NCBI GenBank assembly: GCA_045606045.1
Contig: JAZURE010000068.1
Span: 1-37,163 of the forward strand
Origin: RGIG8748 sp045606045
Lineage (GTDB): Bacteria > Bacillota > Clostridia > UMGS1810
Length of the DNA stretch: 37,163 nt
Direction: 5' to 3'
Part shown: positions 15,586-23,719 of the stretch, one piece after another
Numbering within the stretch: position 1 is the stretch's first letter
How the letters are laid out: every line of letters starts with the position of its first letter
Made by a program: the position numbers and the translations under genes
Notes under the pieces: generated by a model
Told to the model about the DNA's origin: nothing
What the model saw: only the letters and a program-made list of their open reading frames with translations
Database searches by the model: none

Positions 15586-16608
15586 TCAGTCTATTATTAT
15601 TTCCTTACCTGTCCTTGCCGATTCGTATATTGCAAGGATTATTTCAACGCTCTTTTTTGCCTCCTCGCCCGTTATGAGAGGGTCTCTGTCCTCTATAACC
15701 GCCATTGCCATATCCTCTATGTGAATGATATGTCCTATGTTTGTAGAGGAGTACTGGCAGTTCTTACCGCCCATACTGCCGTATACCTGCGGTTTCTCAA
15801 TACTCTTATCCTTAAGCTCCCAAAGGTATACATCATCATCGCCAAAGGATATGCTTCCCTCTGTGCCGTGGAAGCTGAACGTGGTATCAAGACCAGGATA
15901 TGCAGTGGTTGCCGCCTGTATCACACCCAGAGCGCCGTTTTTGAATCTGACATTTATAACGGCTGTATCCTCTGTTTCTATATCCCACACGAGTGTCTCG
16001 CATCTGGCATATACAGAATGAATTCCACCCATAATCCACGATATCATGTCCACGCCGTGGACTCCCTGATTCATAAGCGCTCCACCGCCGTCAAGCTCCC
16101 AGGTGCCGCGCCACTCACCGCTGTCGTAATACTCCTGGTCGCGGTAGTATTTCAGCGAAGCATCAGCAAGAGCCACCTTGCCAATTCTGCCGTTTTGTAT
16201 TATATCTCTCACCTTTATGGCTCCGTCATATGTTCTGCGTTGGAACACGGCACCAAGTTTTACATTATTTTGCCTGCAGGTGTTTATCATCTTCTGCATT
16301 TTTTTGGAGGATATATCAAGAGGTTTTTCACACAGTACATGTACCCCGTGTCTTGCCACAAGGCAGGCTGTTTCGCAATGCATACCGCTTGGTGTAAGCA
16401 CACAACATACATCTATGTCCTCATTTTTGAGCATGGTCTCGGCATCAGTATACCACTTACCCAGTCCGTTTTCGAGGGCGGTTTTCTTTGCCCTTTCCTC
16501 CACTATGTCGCATACTGCAACAAGTCTGGCATGCGGAGCATTTTTAATGGCGTCTGTGTGGTTAGGCGATATTCTGCCGCAGCCTATGAGCGCAAATTTA
16601 ACTGTCAT
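15586..16608 (-). CDS. Gfo/Idh/MocA family oxidoreductase (1)
   Basis: 340 residues. The Rossmann motif GCGRISPNH is at the N-terminus, the family motif CEKPL near residue 95, and the C-terminal domain has GGGALMNQGVHGVD with the histidine usually involved in catalysis. These enzymes oxidise or reduce sugars, inositols or their derivatives with NAD(P). Its start overlaps the stop of the upstream oxidoreductase by 4 nt (ATGA), so it is the last gene of a three-gene operon. Substrate not determinable from sequence. Confidence 0.88.
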   Translation of the reverse strand: MTVKFALIGCGRISPNHTDAIKNAPHARLVAVCDIVEERAKKTALENGLGKWYTDAETMLKNEDIDVCCVLTPSGMHCETACLVARHGVHVLCEKPLDISSKKMQKMINTCRQNNVKLGAVFQRRTYDGAIKVRDIIQNGRIGKVALADASLKYYRDQEYYDSGEWRGTWELDGGGALMNQGVHGVDMISWIMGGIHSVYARCETLVWDIETEDTAVINVRFKNGALGVIQAATTAYPGLDTTFSFHGTEGSISFGDDDVYLWELKDKSIEKPQVYGSMGGKNCQYSSTNIGHIIHIEDMAMAVIEDRDPLITGEEAKKSVEIILAIYESARTGKEIIID

Positions 16609-17468
16609 CTCTGCCTTGCCACCTTTTCTTCCCTTCCGCTTTTAAGGGATTTGTCAAGTGCATTCATTATGAATACGGGGGCAATGAAATCTTCGTAGGT
16701 TTCTCTCTGCGCCTCGCCTTTAAGAAGCTTGTAGAATGACTCGAATTCCTGCTCGAAGCATCCATCAAGCTCAAACTTTGAAAGCTGCACACCCTTTTCG
16801 CAGTCTATGCCTGCGTAGAAATCGTCGTTGCCATCAACAAAAACGATGTTTACATCGTAATTATCATATCTTACCACACCGGTAACCACATTGCCGTTCC
16901 GGTATGTAGATACAGAGTTTGGGTAATAGCCGAAAACCTCACACATTACCTCTACAAGATGCTGTGAATAGAAGAAAAAGTTGCCGTGGGGGTTTTCAAG
17001 GCTTACGGGGAATCTTAAGTATCCTCCGTATACCTCGCCGTAGGTCTTTTCCGCTACAGCCTTTTTCAGCTCCCCGACAAGCTCGGGGAACTTGCACACA
17101 GAGCCTCCGCATACCCTTACACCGTTTTGTATAAGGTCTTTTTTAAGATTTACGGCATCTTCTTCGGTTACGGTTATGGGTTTGTCTATAAACATGGGTA
17201 TTCCCGATGCAATATACGGCTTTGCATACTCATAGTGTCTGTCGCCATGGCGCGCGGTTATTATGATACCATCTGCCTTGCCTACAAATTCATCATAAGA
17301 TTTTGCAGCATATACGCCATATTCCTCGCTGAGCTTTTCTGCCGCTTCGGCTTCGTGACTGTATACACCAAGAACCTCTATGTCGGTATAAAGCTTCTCC
17401 TTTATTATATAATCCAAAAATATGTTTGCGTGTGAATTCTCGCATCCGAGTATAGCTATTTTGTACAT
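16605..17468 (-). CDS. Gfo/Idh/MocA family oxidoreductase (2), short form
   Basis: 287 residues from ATG 17468, chosen for GGAGGTAATC just upstream; the longer frame to 17513 has no binding site. It begins MYKIAILGCENSHA, an atypical dinucleotide-binding loop, and has IDKPI in place of the usual EKP motif. The C-terminal domain is reduced compared with its two neighbours. HGDRHYEYA and FFYSQHLVEVM may contribute active-site histidines. The short form may be a partner or a specialised dehydrogenase. Confidence 0.78.
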   Translation of the reverse strand: MYKIAILGCENSHANIFLDYIIKEKLYTDIEVLGVYSHEAEAAEKLSEEYGVYAAKSYDEFVGKADGIIITARHGDRHYEYAKPYIASGIPMFIDKPITVTEEDAVNLKKDLIQNGVRVCGGSVCKFPELVGELKKAVAEKTYGEVYGGYLRFPVSLENPHGNFFFYSQHLVEVMCEVFGYYPNSVSTYRNGNVVTGVVRYDNYDVNIVFVDGNDDFYAGIDCEKGVQLSKFELDGCFEQEFESFYKLLKGEAQRETYEDFIAPVFIMNALDKSLKSGREEKVARQR

Positions 17469-17481
17469 GAGATTACCTCCC

Positions 17482-18552
17482 TCAGAACTTAACAGGCAAC
17501 GGGTTTTGTGCATGCACCTGTTCTATAACACCTATAATCATTGCCGCGTGCTCAGGCTTTACACTCATTTCGGCATCGTTTGCAAGGGCATCGTACATCA
17601 TTTCATAAAAGCGAGCTGTTCCCACATCGAACGCACTTCCTACATACCCGCCCTTTTCCTCATGGGTGATAAGCTCCTCCGAGCAATACGCAGGGAGTCC
17701 CTCTTCGTTTTCATAAGATGCAAGTACAAGCTTCTTTTCAGGATTTTCACCATCTGTGATGTACTTCATTTCGTATGAATTCACTCCCGATTTATATGTA
17801 CCCTTTGTACCTATTATCTTGATTGTGTCGGCAGGAAATGCGTCGGTTGAGTTTATCTCAAGGTCTACTACAGGCTTACCTGGTGCAGTGAGGATTATCT
17901 TGGCATAGTCATCAGAATCACCGCTGGATATAACATGGCCGAGCTTTGAAAACGCAACGGTTGTGTTTTCGTCAAAGCCGAGAACACCAAGTGCAATACC
18001 TATGGGGTGCGGACCTGTGTTGTAAATGTTTCCGCCAAGCTTAACCTGTGTGGTCTGCCAGTCCCATCTCCTTGAAAAATTGCTGAAGGTAATGTCTACC
18101 TGCTTTATTTCGCCAAGCTTACCGCCATTTATTACATCTATTAAGCCGTCATAATAAGGAGCAAAGAACGTCTGCTGAAAAACTCCAAGCTTAACTCCCT
18201 TATCTTTTGCAAGCTTTATGAGAGTGTCGCACTCATATCTTGTTCGTGCAAATGGTTTCTCTACCAATACATTAAAGCCATGCTCTATTAAATCCTTTGT
18301 GATTTCGAAATGCTCATTGGAAATTGTGGAATTTAACACGAGGTCTATATCGTCTTTGCCGAAAAGCTCAGTATGGCTTTCAAAAACCTCACATCCCGAG
18401 TATTCCGCAAGAGCTCTTTTTCTTCTTTTTTCATCGCGGTCTACAACATATGCAACATTAAAAAACTTGTTGTTTTCGGATTTTAAGTATGCACCATGAA
18501 TGTCTCTTCCGTTCCTGCCCTGCCCTATTAGGGCGATATTTAATTTACTCAT
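17482..18552 (-). CDS. Gfo/Idh/MocA family oxidoreductase (3)
   Basis: 356 residues from ATG 18552; GGAGGTTTGAAC is upstream, and the longer frame starting at 18576 is rejected. N-terminal GQGRNGRDIHG is the Rossmann loop, VEKPFA the family motif, and NTGPHPIGIALG the C-terminal histidine region. It is the first gene of the operon, separated by 13 nt from the second. The divergent cupin-AraC gene (18693) shares the 140-bp control region, which contains two inverted repeats. Confidence 0.88.
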   Translation of the reverse strand: MSKLNIALIGQGRNGRDIHGAYLKSENNKFFNVAYVVDRDEKRRKRALAEYSGCEVFESHTELFGKDDIDLVLNSTISNEHFEITKDLIEHGFNVLVEKPFARTRYECDTLIKLAKDKGVKLGVFQQTFFAPYYDGLIDVINGGKLGEIKQVDITFSNFSRRWDWQTTQVKLGGNIYNTGPHPIGIALGVLGFDENTTVAFSKLGHVISSGDSDDYAKIILTAPGKPVVDLEINSTDAFPADTIKIIGTKGTYKSGVNSYEMKYITDGENPEKKLVLASYENEEGLPAYCSEELITHEEKGGYVGSAFDVGTARFYEMMYDALANDAEMSVKPEHAAMIIGVIEQVHAQNPLPVKF

Positions 18553-18591
18553 GTTCAAACCTCCGTTTTTGTGCATTTTTACCTTTACTTA

Positions 18592-18620
18592 AGAATAAAC
18601 CATATTTTTCCCAAAGTAAA
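18592..18620 (-). promoter_or_regulatory. Candidate promoter of the oxidoreductase operon
   Basis: Minus strand TTTACT (18615-18620), 17-nt spacer, TATTCT (18592-18597). The left arm of the 13-bp inverted repeat overlaps its spacer and -10, a good position for control. Confidence 0.4.
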
Positions 18621-18637
18621 TACCAAAAATATGGTTT
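18597..18637. promoter_or_regulatory. 13-bp perfect inverted repeat in the divergent control region
   Basis: AAACCATATTTTT (18597-18609) and AAAAATATGGTTT (18625-18637) are exact inverted repeats 15 nt apart, between the two divergent starts. Likely operator for the AraC-type regulator encoded alongside, or another dimeric factor. Confidence 0.5.
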
Positions 18638-18649
18638 TGCATTGCAAAA
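18635..18649. promoter_or_regulatory. 15-bp palindrome TTTTGCA-T-TGCAAAA
   Basis: Perfect palindrome directly beside the 13-bp repeat, about 45 nt upstream of the cupin-AraC start. TTTGCA...TGCAAA sites are typical of LacI-like or AraC-like binding, but no assignment is possible from sequence alone. Confidence 0.4.
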
Positions 18650-18692
18650 AGTGTAATAATGGTGTATGATGTCTTTAGAAAGGAGTTTTGAC

Positions 18693-19520
18693 ATGCCTCA
18701 GTTTATATCTTCATTTAGAAATGAAAAGGTTTTGTACAACCATCAGCTATTCTTATCTTCCGAAAACAAGCACTTTGATTTCCACGTACATGACATATGC
18801 GAGCTTATATTTTTAAAAGGCGGAAGCGCCTCGGCAATCATAGGAAACAAGATATACAAGCTTCATAAGGACAGCATAATTATATTTAAAGCAAATATCC
18901 CCCACAAAATTGTAATTGAGGACGGCGCAGACTACGAAAGGTACGACATACTCTTTGATGAGAGCTCTCTTGCAAACAAAATCTTTGAAAGAATGCCATC
19001 AGACCTTGCCCTTATTGACTGCTCGGGAAACGATTACATAACAAATATATTTAAAAGATTTGACTTCTATTGTGAAAATTTTGATAAAAGTGATTTGGAT
19101 GTTCTTATACCCAACATCACAGAGGAGCTTGTTTTCAATCTGTATCTGTCGTCTGCCAATGAACACGAGAGCGACATACTCTCTATGCATCCAATCGTGG
19201 GAAAAGCAGTTAAGTATGTGAACAAGCATTACAGCGAAGATATAACAATAGATGATATGTCTGCCCACCTTTGCGTAACAAAGAGCCACCTGCACCACCT
19301 TTTTGCAGAGTATATGAAGATAACTCCCAAAAAGTACATAAACATACGTCGCCTCGGCAAAGCGCAAAAGCTAATCCGTATGGGCGGAAAGCCAAGCGCC
19401 ATTTACTCCTCCTGCGGTTTTGGCGACTATGCCACATTCTTCAGAAACTACACAGAGCACTTCGGCTATAAACCCTCGGAGGAAAACAAAATTGTAAAAG
19501 AGAGGAAAATTGAGTCGTAG
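18693..19520 (+). CDS. AraC-family regulator with N-terminal cupin domain
   Basis: 275 residues from ATG 18693; AAAGGAG lies 7 nt upstream, and an ATG at 18666 is left out because it precedes that site. The N-terminal cupin (about 25-95) has HFDFHVHDICEL and a later FKANIPHKI, as in sugar-sensing regulators of the RhaS/YesN type. The C-terminal double helix-turn-helix (about 185-270) includes CGFGDYATFFRNYTEHFGYKP. It is divergent from the oxidoreductase operon and probably controls it through the palindromes at 18597-18649. Confidence 0.88.
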   Translation: MPQFISSFRNEKVLYNHQLFLSSENKHFDFHVHDICELIFLKGGSASAIIGNKIYKLHKDSIIIFKANIPHKIVIEDGADYERYDILFDESSLANKIFERMPSDLALIDCSGNDYITNIFKRFDFYCENFDKSDLDVLIPNITEELVFNLYLSSANEHESDILSMHPIVGKAVKYVNKHYSEDITIDDMSAHLCVTKSHLHHLFAEYMKITPKKYINIRRLGKAQKLIRMGGKPSAIYSSCGFGDYATFFRNYTEHFGYKPSEENKIVKERKIES

Positions 19521-19530
19521 TATATGAAAA

Positions 19531-19552
19531 AGGAGAGATTTGAATCACCCCG
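19531..19552 (-). other. tRNA-Ser-like 3' fragment
   Basis: The plus strand has AAGGAGAGATTTGAA, matching the T-arm end of the intact tRNA-Ser(GCT) 220 bp away, then diverges. Such partial tRNA 3' copies can be attachment-site scars left by integrated elements. No integrase is visible. Confidence 0.35.
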
Positions 19553-19674
19553 TTGAAACCTGCAATTCATTCTTCGCACGCTAAAGCGCACTCGTATTCA
19601 TTGGGTTTCTGCCAGTTCTGCGGACTGCCTTCCTCTGCCACCGGCAACGGCAGTCCTCGAACCCCGCGCCTCTG

Positions 19675-19707
19675 CAAGCAACCGGCGCTCGAGTTTATAT
19701 CCCGTAT
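19675..19707 (-). other. Second tRNA-Ser-like fragment
   Basis: The plus strand CAACCGGCGC followed by CGAGTT resembles the variable-arm and T-arm region of tRNA-Ser(GCT) (CAACCGGCGCGAGAGTT on the tRNA strand), but in the opposite orientation. The surrounding 19553-19720 stretch holds no convincing gene. It contains an inverted pair GGACTGCC/GGCAGTCC and looks degenerate. Confidence 0.25.
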
Positions 19708-19720
19708 TCGACGCAAAACA

Positions 19721-19746
19721 AAAAAGATACCTTGCGGTATCTTTTC
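19721..19746 (-). terminator. Terminator of the tRNA-Ser pair
   Basis: AAAAGATACC (19722-19731) / GGTATCTTTT (19736-19745), loop of 4 nt, directly after the tRNA-Ser(GCT) 3' end on the minus strand, with a following T-rich tract. Confidence 0.8.
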
Positions 19747-19751
19747 TGTTT

Positions 19752-19842
19752 TGGCGGAGAAGGAGAGATTTGAACTCTCGCGCCGGTTGCCCGACCTACA
19801 CCCTTAGCAGGGGCGCCTCTTCGGCCTCTTGAGTACTTCTCC
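19752..19842 (-). tRNA. tRNA-Ser(GCT)
   Basis: 91-nt class II tRNA with encoded CCA. The acceptor is GGAGAAG/CTTCTCC, the anticodon loop CTGCTAA (anticodon GCT), and a long variable arm precedes the T-arm GAGTTCAAATC. It is second in a two-tRNA transcript. Confidence 0.93.
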
Positions 19843-19849
19843 GTGTGTG

Positions 19850-19875
19850 TTACTGTCCGCCGAATTGGACAGTAA
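19850..19875. repeat. Hairpin in the spacer between the two tRNA-Ser genes
   Basis: TTACTGTCC (19850-19858) / GGACAGTAA (19867-19875), a perfect 9-bp stem. No T-run follows, so it is more likely an RNA-processing or stability element of the joint precursor than a terminator. Confidence 0.45.
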
Positions 19876-19904
19876 GACTCAAACAGTATGGAATTTTAAT
19901 AAGG

Positions 19905-19991
19905 TGGCGGAGAGGCAGAGATTCGAACTCTGGGTGCTTTCGCATCACTAGTTTTCAAGACTAGCTCCTTAAACCACTCGGACACCTCTCC
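19905..19991 (-). tRNA. tRNA-Ser(TGA)
   Basis: 87-nt class II tRNA with encoded CCA. The acceptor is GGAGAGG/CCTCTCC, the anticodon loop CTTGAAA (anticodon TGA), with a long variable arm and the T-arm AGAGTTCGAATCTCT. First gene of the tRNA-Ser pair. Confidence 0.94.
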
Positions 19992-20004
19992 GTGTGACTT
20001 AAAT

Positions 20005-20033
20005 AGTTTAACACAATTATGAGTCATTGTCAA
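20005..20033 (-). promoter_or_regulatory. Sigma-A promoter of the tRNA-Ser pair
   Basis: Minus strand TTGACA (20028-20033), 17-nt spacer, TAAACT (20005-20010), 14 nt upstream of tRNA-Ser(TGA). Confidence 0.7.
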
Positions 20034-20059
20034 CTGTTTTTGCATTTATTTTGAAAAAT

Positions 20060-20089
20060 TACGGCGGAGGCAAGACTGCTTCCGCCGTA
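20060..20089 (-). terminator. Terminator of the M20 / deacetylase-like operon
   Basis: TACGGCGGA (20060-20068) / TCCGCCGTA (20081-20089) with a small inner GC pairing, followed on the minus strand by ATTTTT. It lies about 7 nt after the gene ending at 20097. Confidence 0.85.
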
Positions 20090-20096
20090 TATCTTA

Positions 20097-21029
20097 TTAT
20101 TTCAATTCGTCGCAAGTTACAAATCTATAACCAGCGTCATGGAGCAACTTACTCATAAGGTAAACCTTTTCGGGAGTATCAGGCTGATATGCGAGATAAT
20201 CCTCGTAGTAATACTGCTCGTGTGTAGCTACACCGATGTATTCAAGGTCTTTTGCTATAAGTTCATTAAGCTTTTCTTCAATTTCCTTTAAGCTATAGAG
20301 GTTGAGGCAGGGACCACCGCCAAGCTGTCTGTATCCAAGGTTTAATTCCTTGTCCTTAATGGAAAAGTTTCTCCATCTGCAAGGCCCGAATTCTTCACTG
20401 GAAACATGATTGTAACCGCAGATGGAAGCACGGATTCTTGCATCGTTTGTCTGTCTTGTAAAGAGCATTGTTTCGGGCTGTCTGTTCTGCTTAAGTCTTG
20501 CTGCATGACCATAGGGGAGCTTGCTCTCGTCGCCATCAAATTCCCACTTGTCGCCTACAGAGGGGGATACAAGTCTTATGCCGCAATCTACTAATGCCTT
20601 GCAGGCATCTTTACTAAGGGGCAGCCAATGTGTGCAGAGAACATCTGCATACATGCCGGGACCTGCAAATCTTTCTACTTCTCTTTCTATTGTCTTGAAG
20701 TTGTCATATACATCCTGATATGTAGCATTTACATAAGGATAGTCGGGGAATTCCTGCTTTGCATGGAATGCAAGGCGGAGCCAATCCTTGTTTGCCTGAA
20801 ATTCGTCTTTCCATGTGTCAGGCATTTCAGAAAGGGTGAACTCATCGTTTCCATAGAAAAAGTCTGTTCTGTAGAAAAGGTTAAGCTGAACAGTAAGACC
20901 GTTGTCATCGTGTGCTCTCTTTAACATCTTCATGTAATCGTTGTCAAAGATAGATGCGGGCTTCTGTCTTGCGATGTCTCTCATAACCCAGATAACATCA
21001 TCGATAAAAAAGTAACTTAATTTCTCCAT
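20097..21029 (-). CDS. Polysaccharide-deacetylase / GH-like barrel protein, uncharacterised
   Basis: 310 residues, cytoplasmic (no signal peptide). The opening FFIDDVIWVMRD places an Asp pair at the end of a first strand. VLCTHWLPL and GVATHEQYYYEDY carry histidines, as in the NodB-like/glycoside-hydrolase-deacetylase barrel families. I do not recognise a specific family. AGGAGATGAC is upstream. The gap from the last M20 gene is 27 nt, so it belongs to that operon. A role in releasing or modifying an acyl- or amide-linked substrate together with the M20 enzymes is inference. Confidence 0.55.
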   Translation of the reverse strand: MEKLSYFFIDDVIWVMRDIARQKPASIFDNDYMKMLKRAHDDNGLTVQLNLFYRTDFFYGNDEFTLSEMPDTWKDEFQANKDWLRLAFHAKQEFPDYPYVNATYQDVYDNFKTIEREVERFAGPGMYADVLCTHWLPLSKDACKALVDCGIRLVSPSVGDKWEFDGDESKLPYGHAARLKQNRQPETMLFTRQTNDARIRASICGYNHVSSEEFGPCRWRNFSIKDKELNLGYRQLGGGPCLNLYSLKEIEEKLNELIAKDLEYIGVATHEQYYYEDYLAYQPDTPEKVYLMSKLLHDAGYRFVTCDELK

Positions 21030-21056
21030 TTCTTGTCATCTCCTATAATATGGCTT

Positions 21057-22388
21057 TTACAGCCTTATTTTCGCATTTTCGCTATTAGTATACTCTATTC
21101 GTTCCCCTTTGTCAACAAGAGAATCCATAAAATCAAGATATTCCTGCTTGGTGGCGAAAAGGGGCTTAAATTCTTCTATTATTTTCTTTGCTCTCTTTGC
21201 ACCGTCTCCCAAAAGGATAAGAAGCATTCCCATCTGCAATTTGGCACTGCCCACGCACGCATCTACGGGATTTGTAATGTAGTAGTCACTTCCGTGGCTT
21301 GTTCCTGTCATACCTGCAGCATATGGATGCACTACAGGCATTACACAGCAAAGGTCGCCCATGTCGGTACTGCCCGAGCCCATGTAATCTGAATATGTAA
21401 ACTCCTTATCGGGCAGAGCAAGCTGCGCCGCTTCCTTTGCTACGAGCATCATGTTCCTGTCATTTATAAGAGGTGCATAACCAGGGAAGTCATTTATCTC
21501 TATATTCGCCCCGAGCGAGAGAGCCGCGCCCACGAGCGCTCTGTTTACCTTCTTGTTGGCATCTACTATGCCCTCAAACGAGGAGCCTCTTACATAGCTT
21601 TCCAGTGTGGCGCTTCCGGGAATTGCATTTACCATAGCACCGCCCTCGGTAACTATGGGATGAACGCGGATTATATCCTTTTCCTGGAAGGTTTCGCGGA
21701 TTGCGTTTATGGCATTTAAGCCGTTTGTTGCCGCATAAAGAGCATTTATACCGTTCCATGGCGAGCCTCCCGCATGGGAAGCCTTGCCCTTGTATATAAC
21801 CTTTTTTGCCATACAGCCCACAGAGCCTCCGCGTACGGAAAATCCCGAGCTTGTGTGCACCATAAATGCAAGGTCTACATCGTCAAAATATCCTCTGGCA
21901 AGAAACTCTCCTTTACCGCCAAAGTATTTTATGATGCCCTGCTCTTTAAGCTTGCTTCTGTAATCTATTTCTAAAAGCTCCTCGGCAGGTACTGCGCAAA
22001 GCTTGATTTTGCCCGAAAATTTATCAAGTACACCAGGCTCCTTAAGAGCGCCTGCTATACCGATAAGAGCTGCGCACTGTGCGTGATGTCCGCAGGAATG
22101 AGATGCACCTGTTTCTTTGTCGCACTCAGGATGCTGAGGACATATTATGGAATCAAGCTCACCTAATATAAGAAGCGTAGGTCCTGGTCTTCCTGTATCT
22201 ATAGTTGTGTAAAAACCAGGGATATTGCCCGCAAGCGTAAGCTCATAGCCGAGATCTTCAAAAGCTTTCTGCATATATGCCGAGGTTTTGTACTCCTTGA
22301 AGCCTGTTTCGGGATTCTTCCACAGGTATCTTTCGGCTTCAAGCATTACCTTTTCATATTTTTCTACTGCTTTACTGAGTAACTGCAT
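21057..22388 (-). CDS. M20-family amidohydrolase, tandem copy 3 of 3
   Basis: 443 residues. The metal-binding region is H97-S-C99-G-H101 (SHSCGHHAQ), catalytic Glu136-Glu137 are in VPAEELLE, and later histidines are H178 and H205 (KASHAGGSP). The pattern is that of M20D/AbgB-like amidohydrolases, which remove acyl groups from N-acyl amino acids or p-aminobenzoyl-glutamate. The start overlaps the stop of the upstream paralogue by one base (TAATG), so translation is coupled. The whole length aligns with the other two copies. No signal peptide, so the substrate is intracellular. Confidence 0.85.
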   Translation of the reverse strand: MQLLSKAVEKYEKVMLEAERYLWKNPETGFKEYKTSAYMQKAFEDLGYELTLAGNIPGFYTTIDTGRPGPTLLILGELDSIICPQHPECDKETGASHSCGHHAQCAALIGIAGALKEPGVLDKFSGKIKLCAVPAEELLEIDYRSKLKEQGIIKYFGGKGEFLARGYFDDVDLAFMVHTSSGFSVRGGSVGCMAKKVIYKGKASHAGGSPWNGINALYAATNGLNAINAIRETFQEKDIIRVHPIVTEGGAMVNAIPGSATLESYVRGSSFEGIVDANKKVNRALVGAALSLGANIEINDFPGYAPLINDRNMMLVAKEAAQLALPDKEFTYSDYMGSGSTDMGDLCCVMPVVHPYAAGMTGTSHGSDYYITNPVDACVGSAKLQMGMLLILLGDGAKRAKKIIEEFKPLFATKQEYLDFMDSLVDKGERIEYTNSENAKIRL

Positions 22389-23719
22389 TATAATCTCACC
22401 CTCGCATTTCCGTCTTCGGTATATTCTATTCTGTCTCCAGAGTCAATAAGACTGTCCATATAGTCAAGGTAATCCTTGATTGTGGCAAAAGGCGGTTTGC
22501 ACTCTGCGATAACCTTCTTTGCCCTTTTTGCATCGTCTCCCAAAAGAATGAGAAGCATTGCCATCTGAAGCTTGGCGCTTCCTATACAAGCATCCACGGG
22601 ATTTGCCACAAAGTTGTCTGCACCATGACCTGTGCCCACTCTTCCTCCCGCATACGGATGTACAACGGGCATTACAGCACTTAAGTCACCCATATCGGTA
22701 CTTCCCGAGCCTATACCCTCAAGATAACTGAACTTTTTGTCGGGAAGCGCCATTGCAGCTGCCTCTATTGCCACATTTATAAGCTCCTTGTCATTTTTGA
22801 GAGGTGCATAGCCGGGGAAATCGTTTATATCTATGTTTGCACCAAGTGAAAGAGCAGAGCCGACGAGTGCTCTGTTTACCTTCTTATTAGCCTCAGCCAT
22901 TCCTTCAAAGCTTGCGCTGCGCACATAGCTTTCCATGGTGGTGCTTCCTGGGATGGCATTTACCATGGCACCTCCCTCGGTAATGATGGGATGTACTCTT
23001 ACGATATCCTTTTCCTGAAAGGTCTCGCGGATTGCGTTAATGGCATTAAGACCGTTTGTTGCCGCATAGAGTGCGTTTATGCCGTTCCAGGGTGAGCCTC
23101 CTGCGTGAGAAGCCTTACCCTTATAGGTAATCTTCTTTGCCATACAACCCACAGAGCCGTCTTTTATACAGAACTGTGTTGTTGAATGTACCATAAATGC
23201 AAAGTCAACATCATCAAAATACCCTCTGGCAAGAAACTCGCCCTTGCCTCCGAAATATTTTATGATGCCCTTACTTTTAAGCTCGCTTCTGTAGTCAATT
23301 TCAAGAAGCTCCTCGGCAGGTACTGCACAGAGCTTTATCCTGCCACAGAATTTATCAAGTACGCCCGGCTCCTTTAATGCCGCCGCAATACCAATGAGTG
23401 CCGCGCCCTGCGTGTGATGCCCGCAGGCATGAACTGCGCCTGTTTCGGGATTGCACTCGGGATGCTGAGGGCAGATAACCGAGTCAAGCTCACCAAGTAT
23501 AAGGATAGTGGGACCCGGTCTGCCTGTATCTACAGTTGTGTAAAAGCCGGGTATGTTGCCTGCAAGTGTAAGCTCGTAACCAAAGCTTTCAAAAACCTCC
23601 TGAATGTACTTGGAGGATTTCACCTCTTTGAATCCTGTTTCGGGATTTTTCCAAAGATATCTTTCCGAATCGAGTATGAGTTTTTCGTACTTTTCTACTG
23701 CATTACTGAGTAACTGCAT
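22388..23719 (-). CDS. M20-family amidohydrolase, tandem copy 2 of 3
   Basis: 443 residues, exactly the length of both neighbours. The metal region reads HACGHHTQ, so the ligand Cys and His are kept. VPAEELLEID and KASHAGGSPWNGINALYAA are as in the other copies. A few positions near the active site differ from copies 1 and 3 (HSTTQFCIKDGSV; YLEGIGSGSTD), and the TGTSHGSDYYITN stretch becomes VGTGHGADNFVAN. This suggests a changed substrate. It overlaps the neighbours' stop/start by one base on each side. Confidence 0.85.
   Translation of the reverse strand: MQLLSNAVEKYEKLILDSERYLWKNPETGFKEVKSSKYIQEVFESFGYELTLAGNIPGFYTTVDTGRPGPTILILGELDSVICPQHPECNPETGAVHACGHHTQGAALIGIAAALKEPGVLDKFCGRIKLCAVPAEELLEIDYRSELKSKGIIKYFGGKGEFLARGYFDDVDFAFMVHSTTQFCIKDGSVGCMAKKITYKGKASHAGGSPWNGINALYAATNGLNAINAIRETFQEKDIVRVHPIITEGGAMVNAIPGSTTMESYVRSASFEGMAEANKKVNRALVGSALSLGANIDINDFPGYAPLKNDKELINVAIEAAAMALPDKKFSYLEGIGSGSTDMGDLSAVMPVVHPYAGGRVGTGHGADNFVANPVDACIGSAKLQMAMLLILLGDDAKRAKKVIAECKPPFATIKDYLDYMDSLIDSGDRIEYTEDGNARVRL

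Noticed and set aside
15526..16698. Long plus-strand open frame of 390 codons
   Set aside because: It is antisense to two Gfo/Idh/MocA genes with clear motifs; its product is Tyr/Cys/His-rich low-quality sequence typical of a shadow frame, and no ribosome binding site supports it.
19553..19807. 84-codon plus-strand frame over the tRNA-Ser region
   Set aside because: It runs through the tRNA gene and degenerate tRNA fragments; no ribosome binding site.
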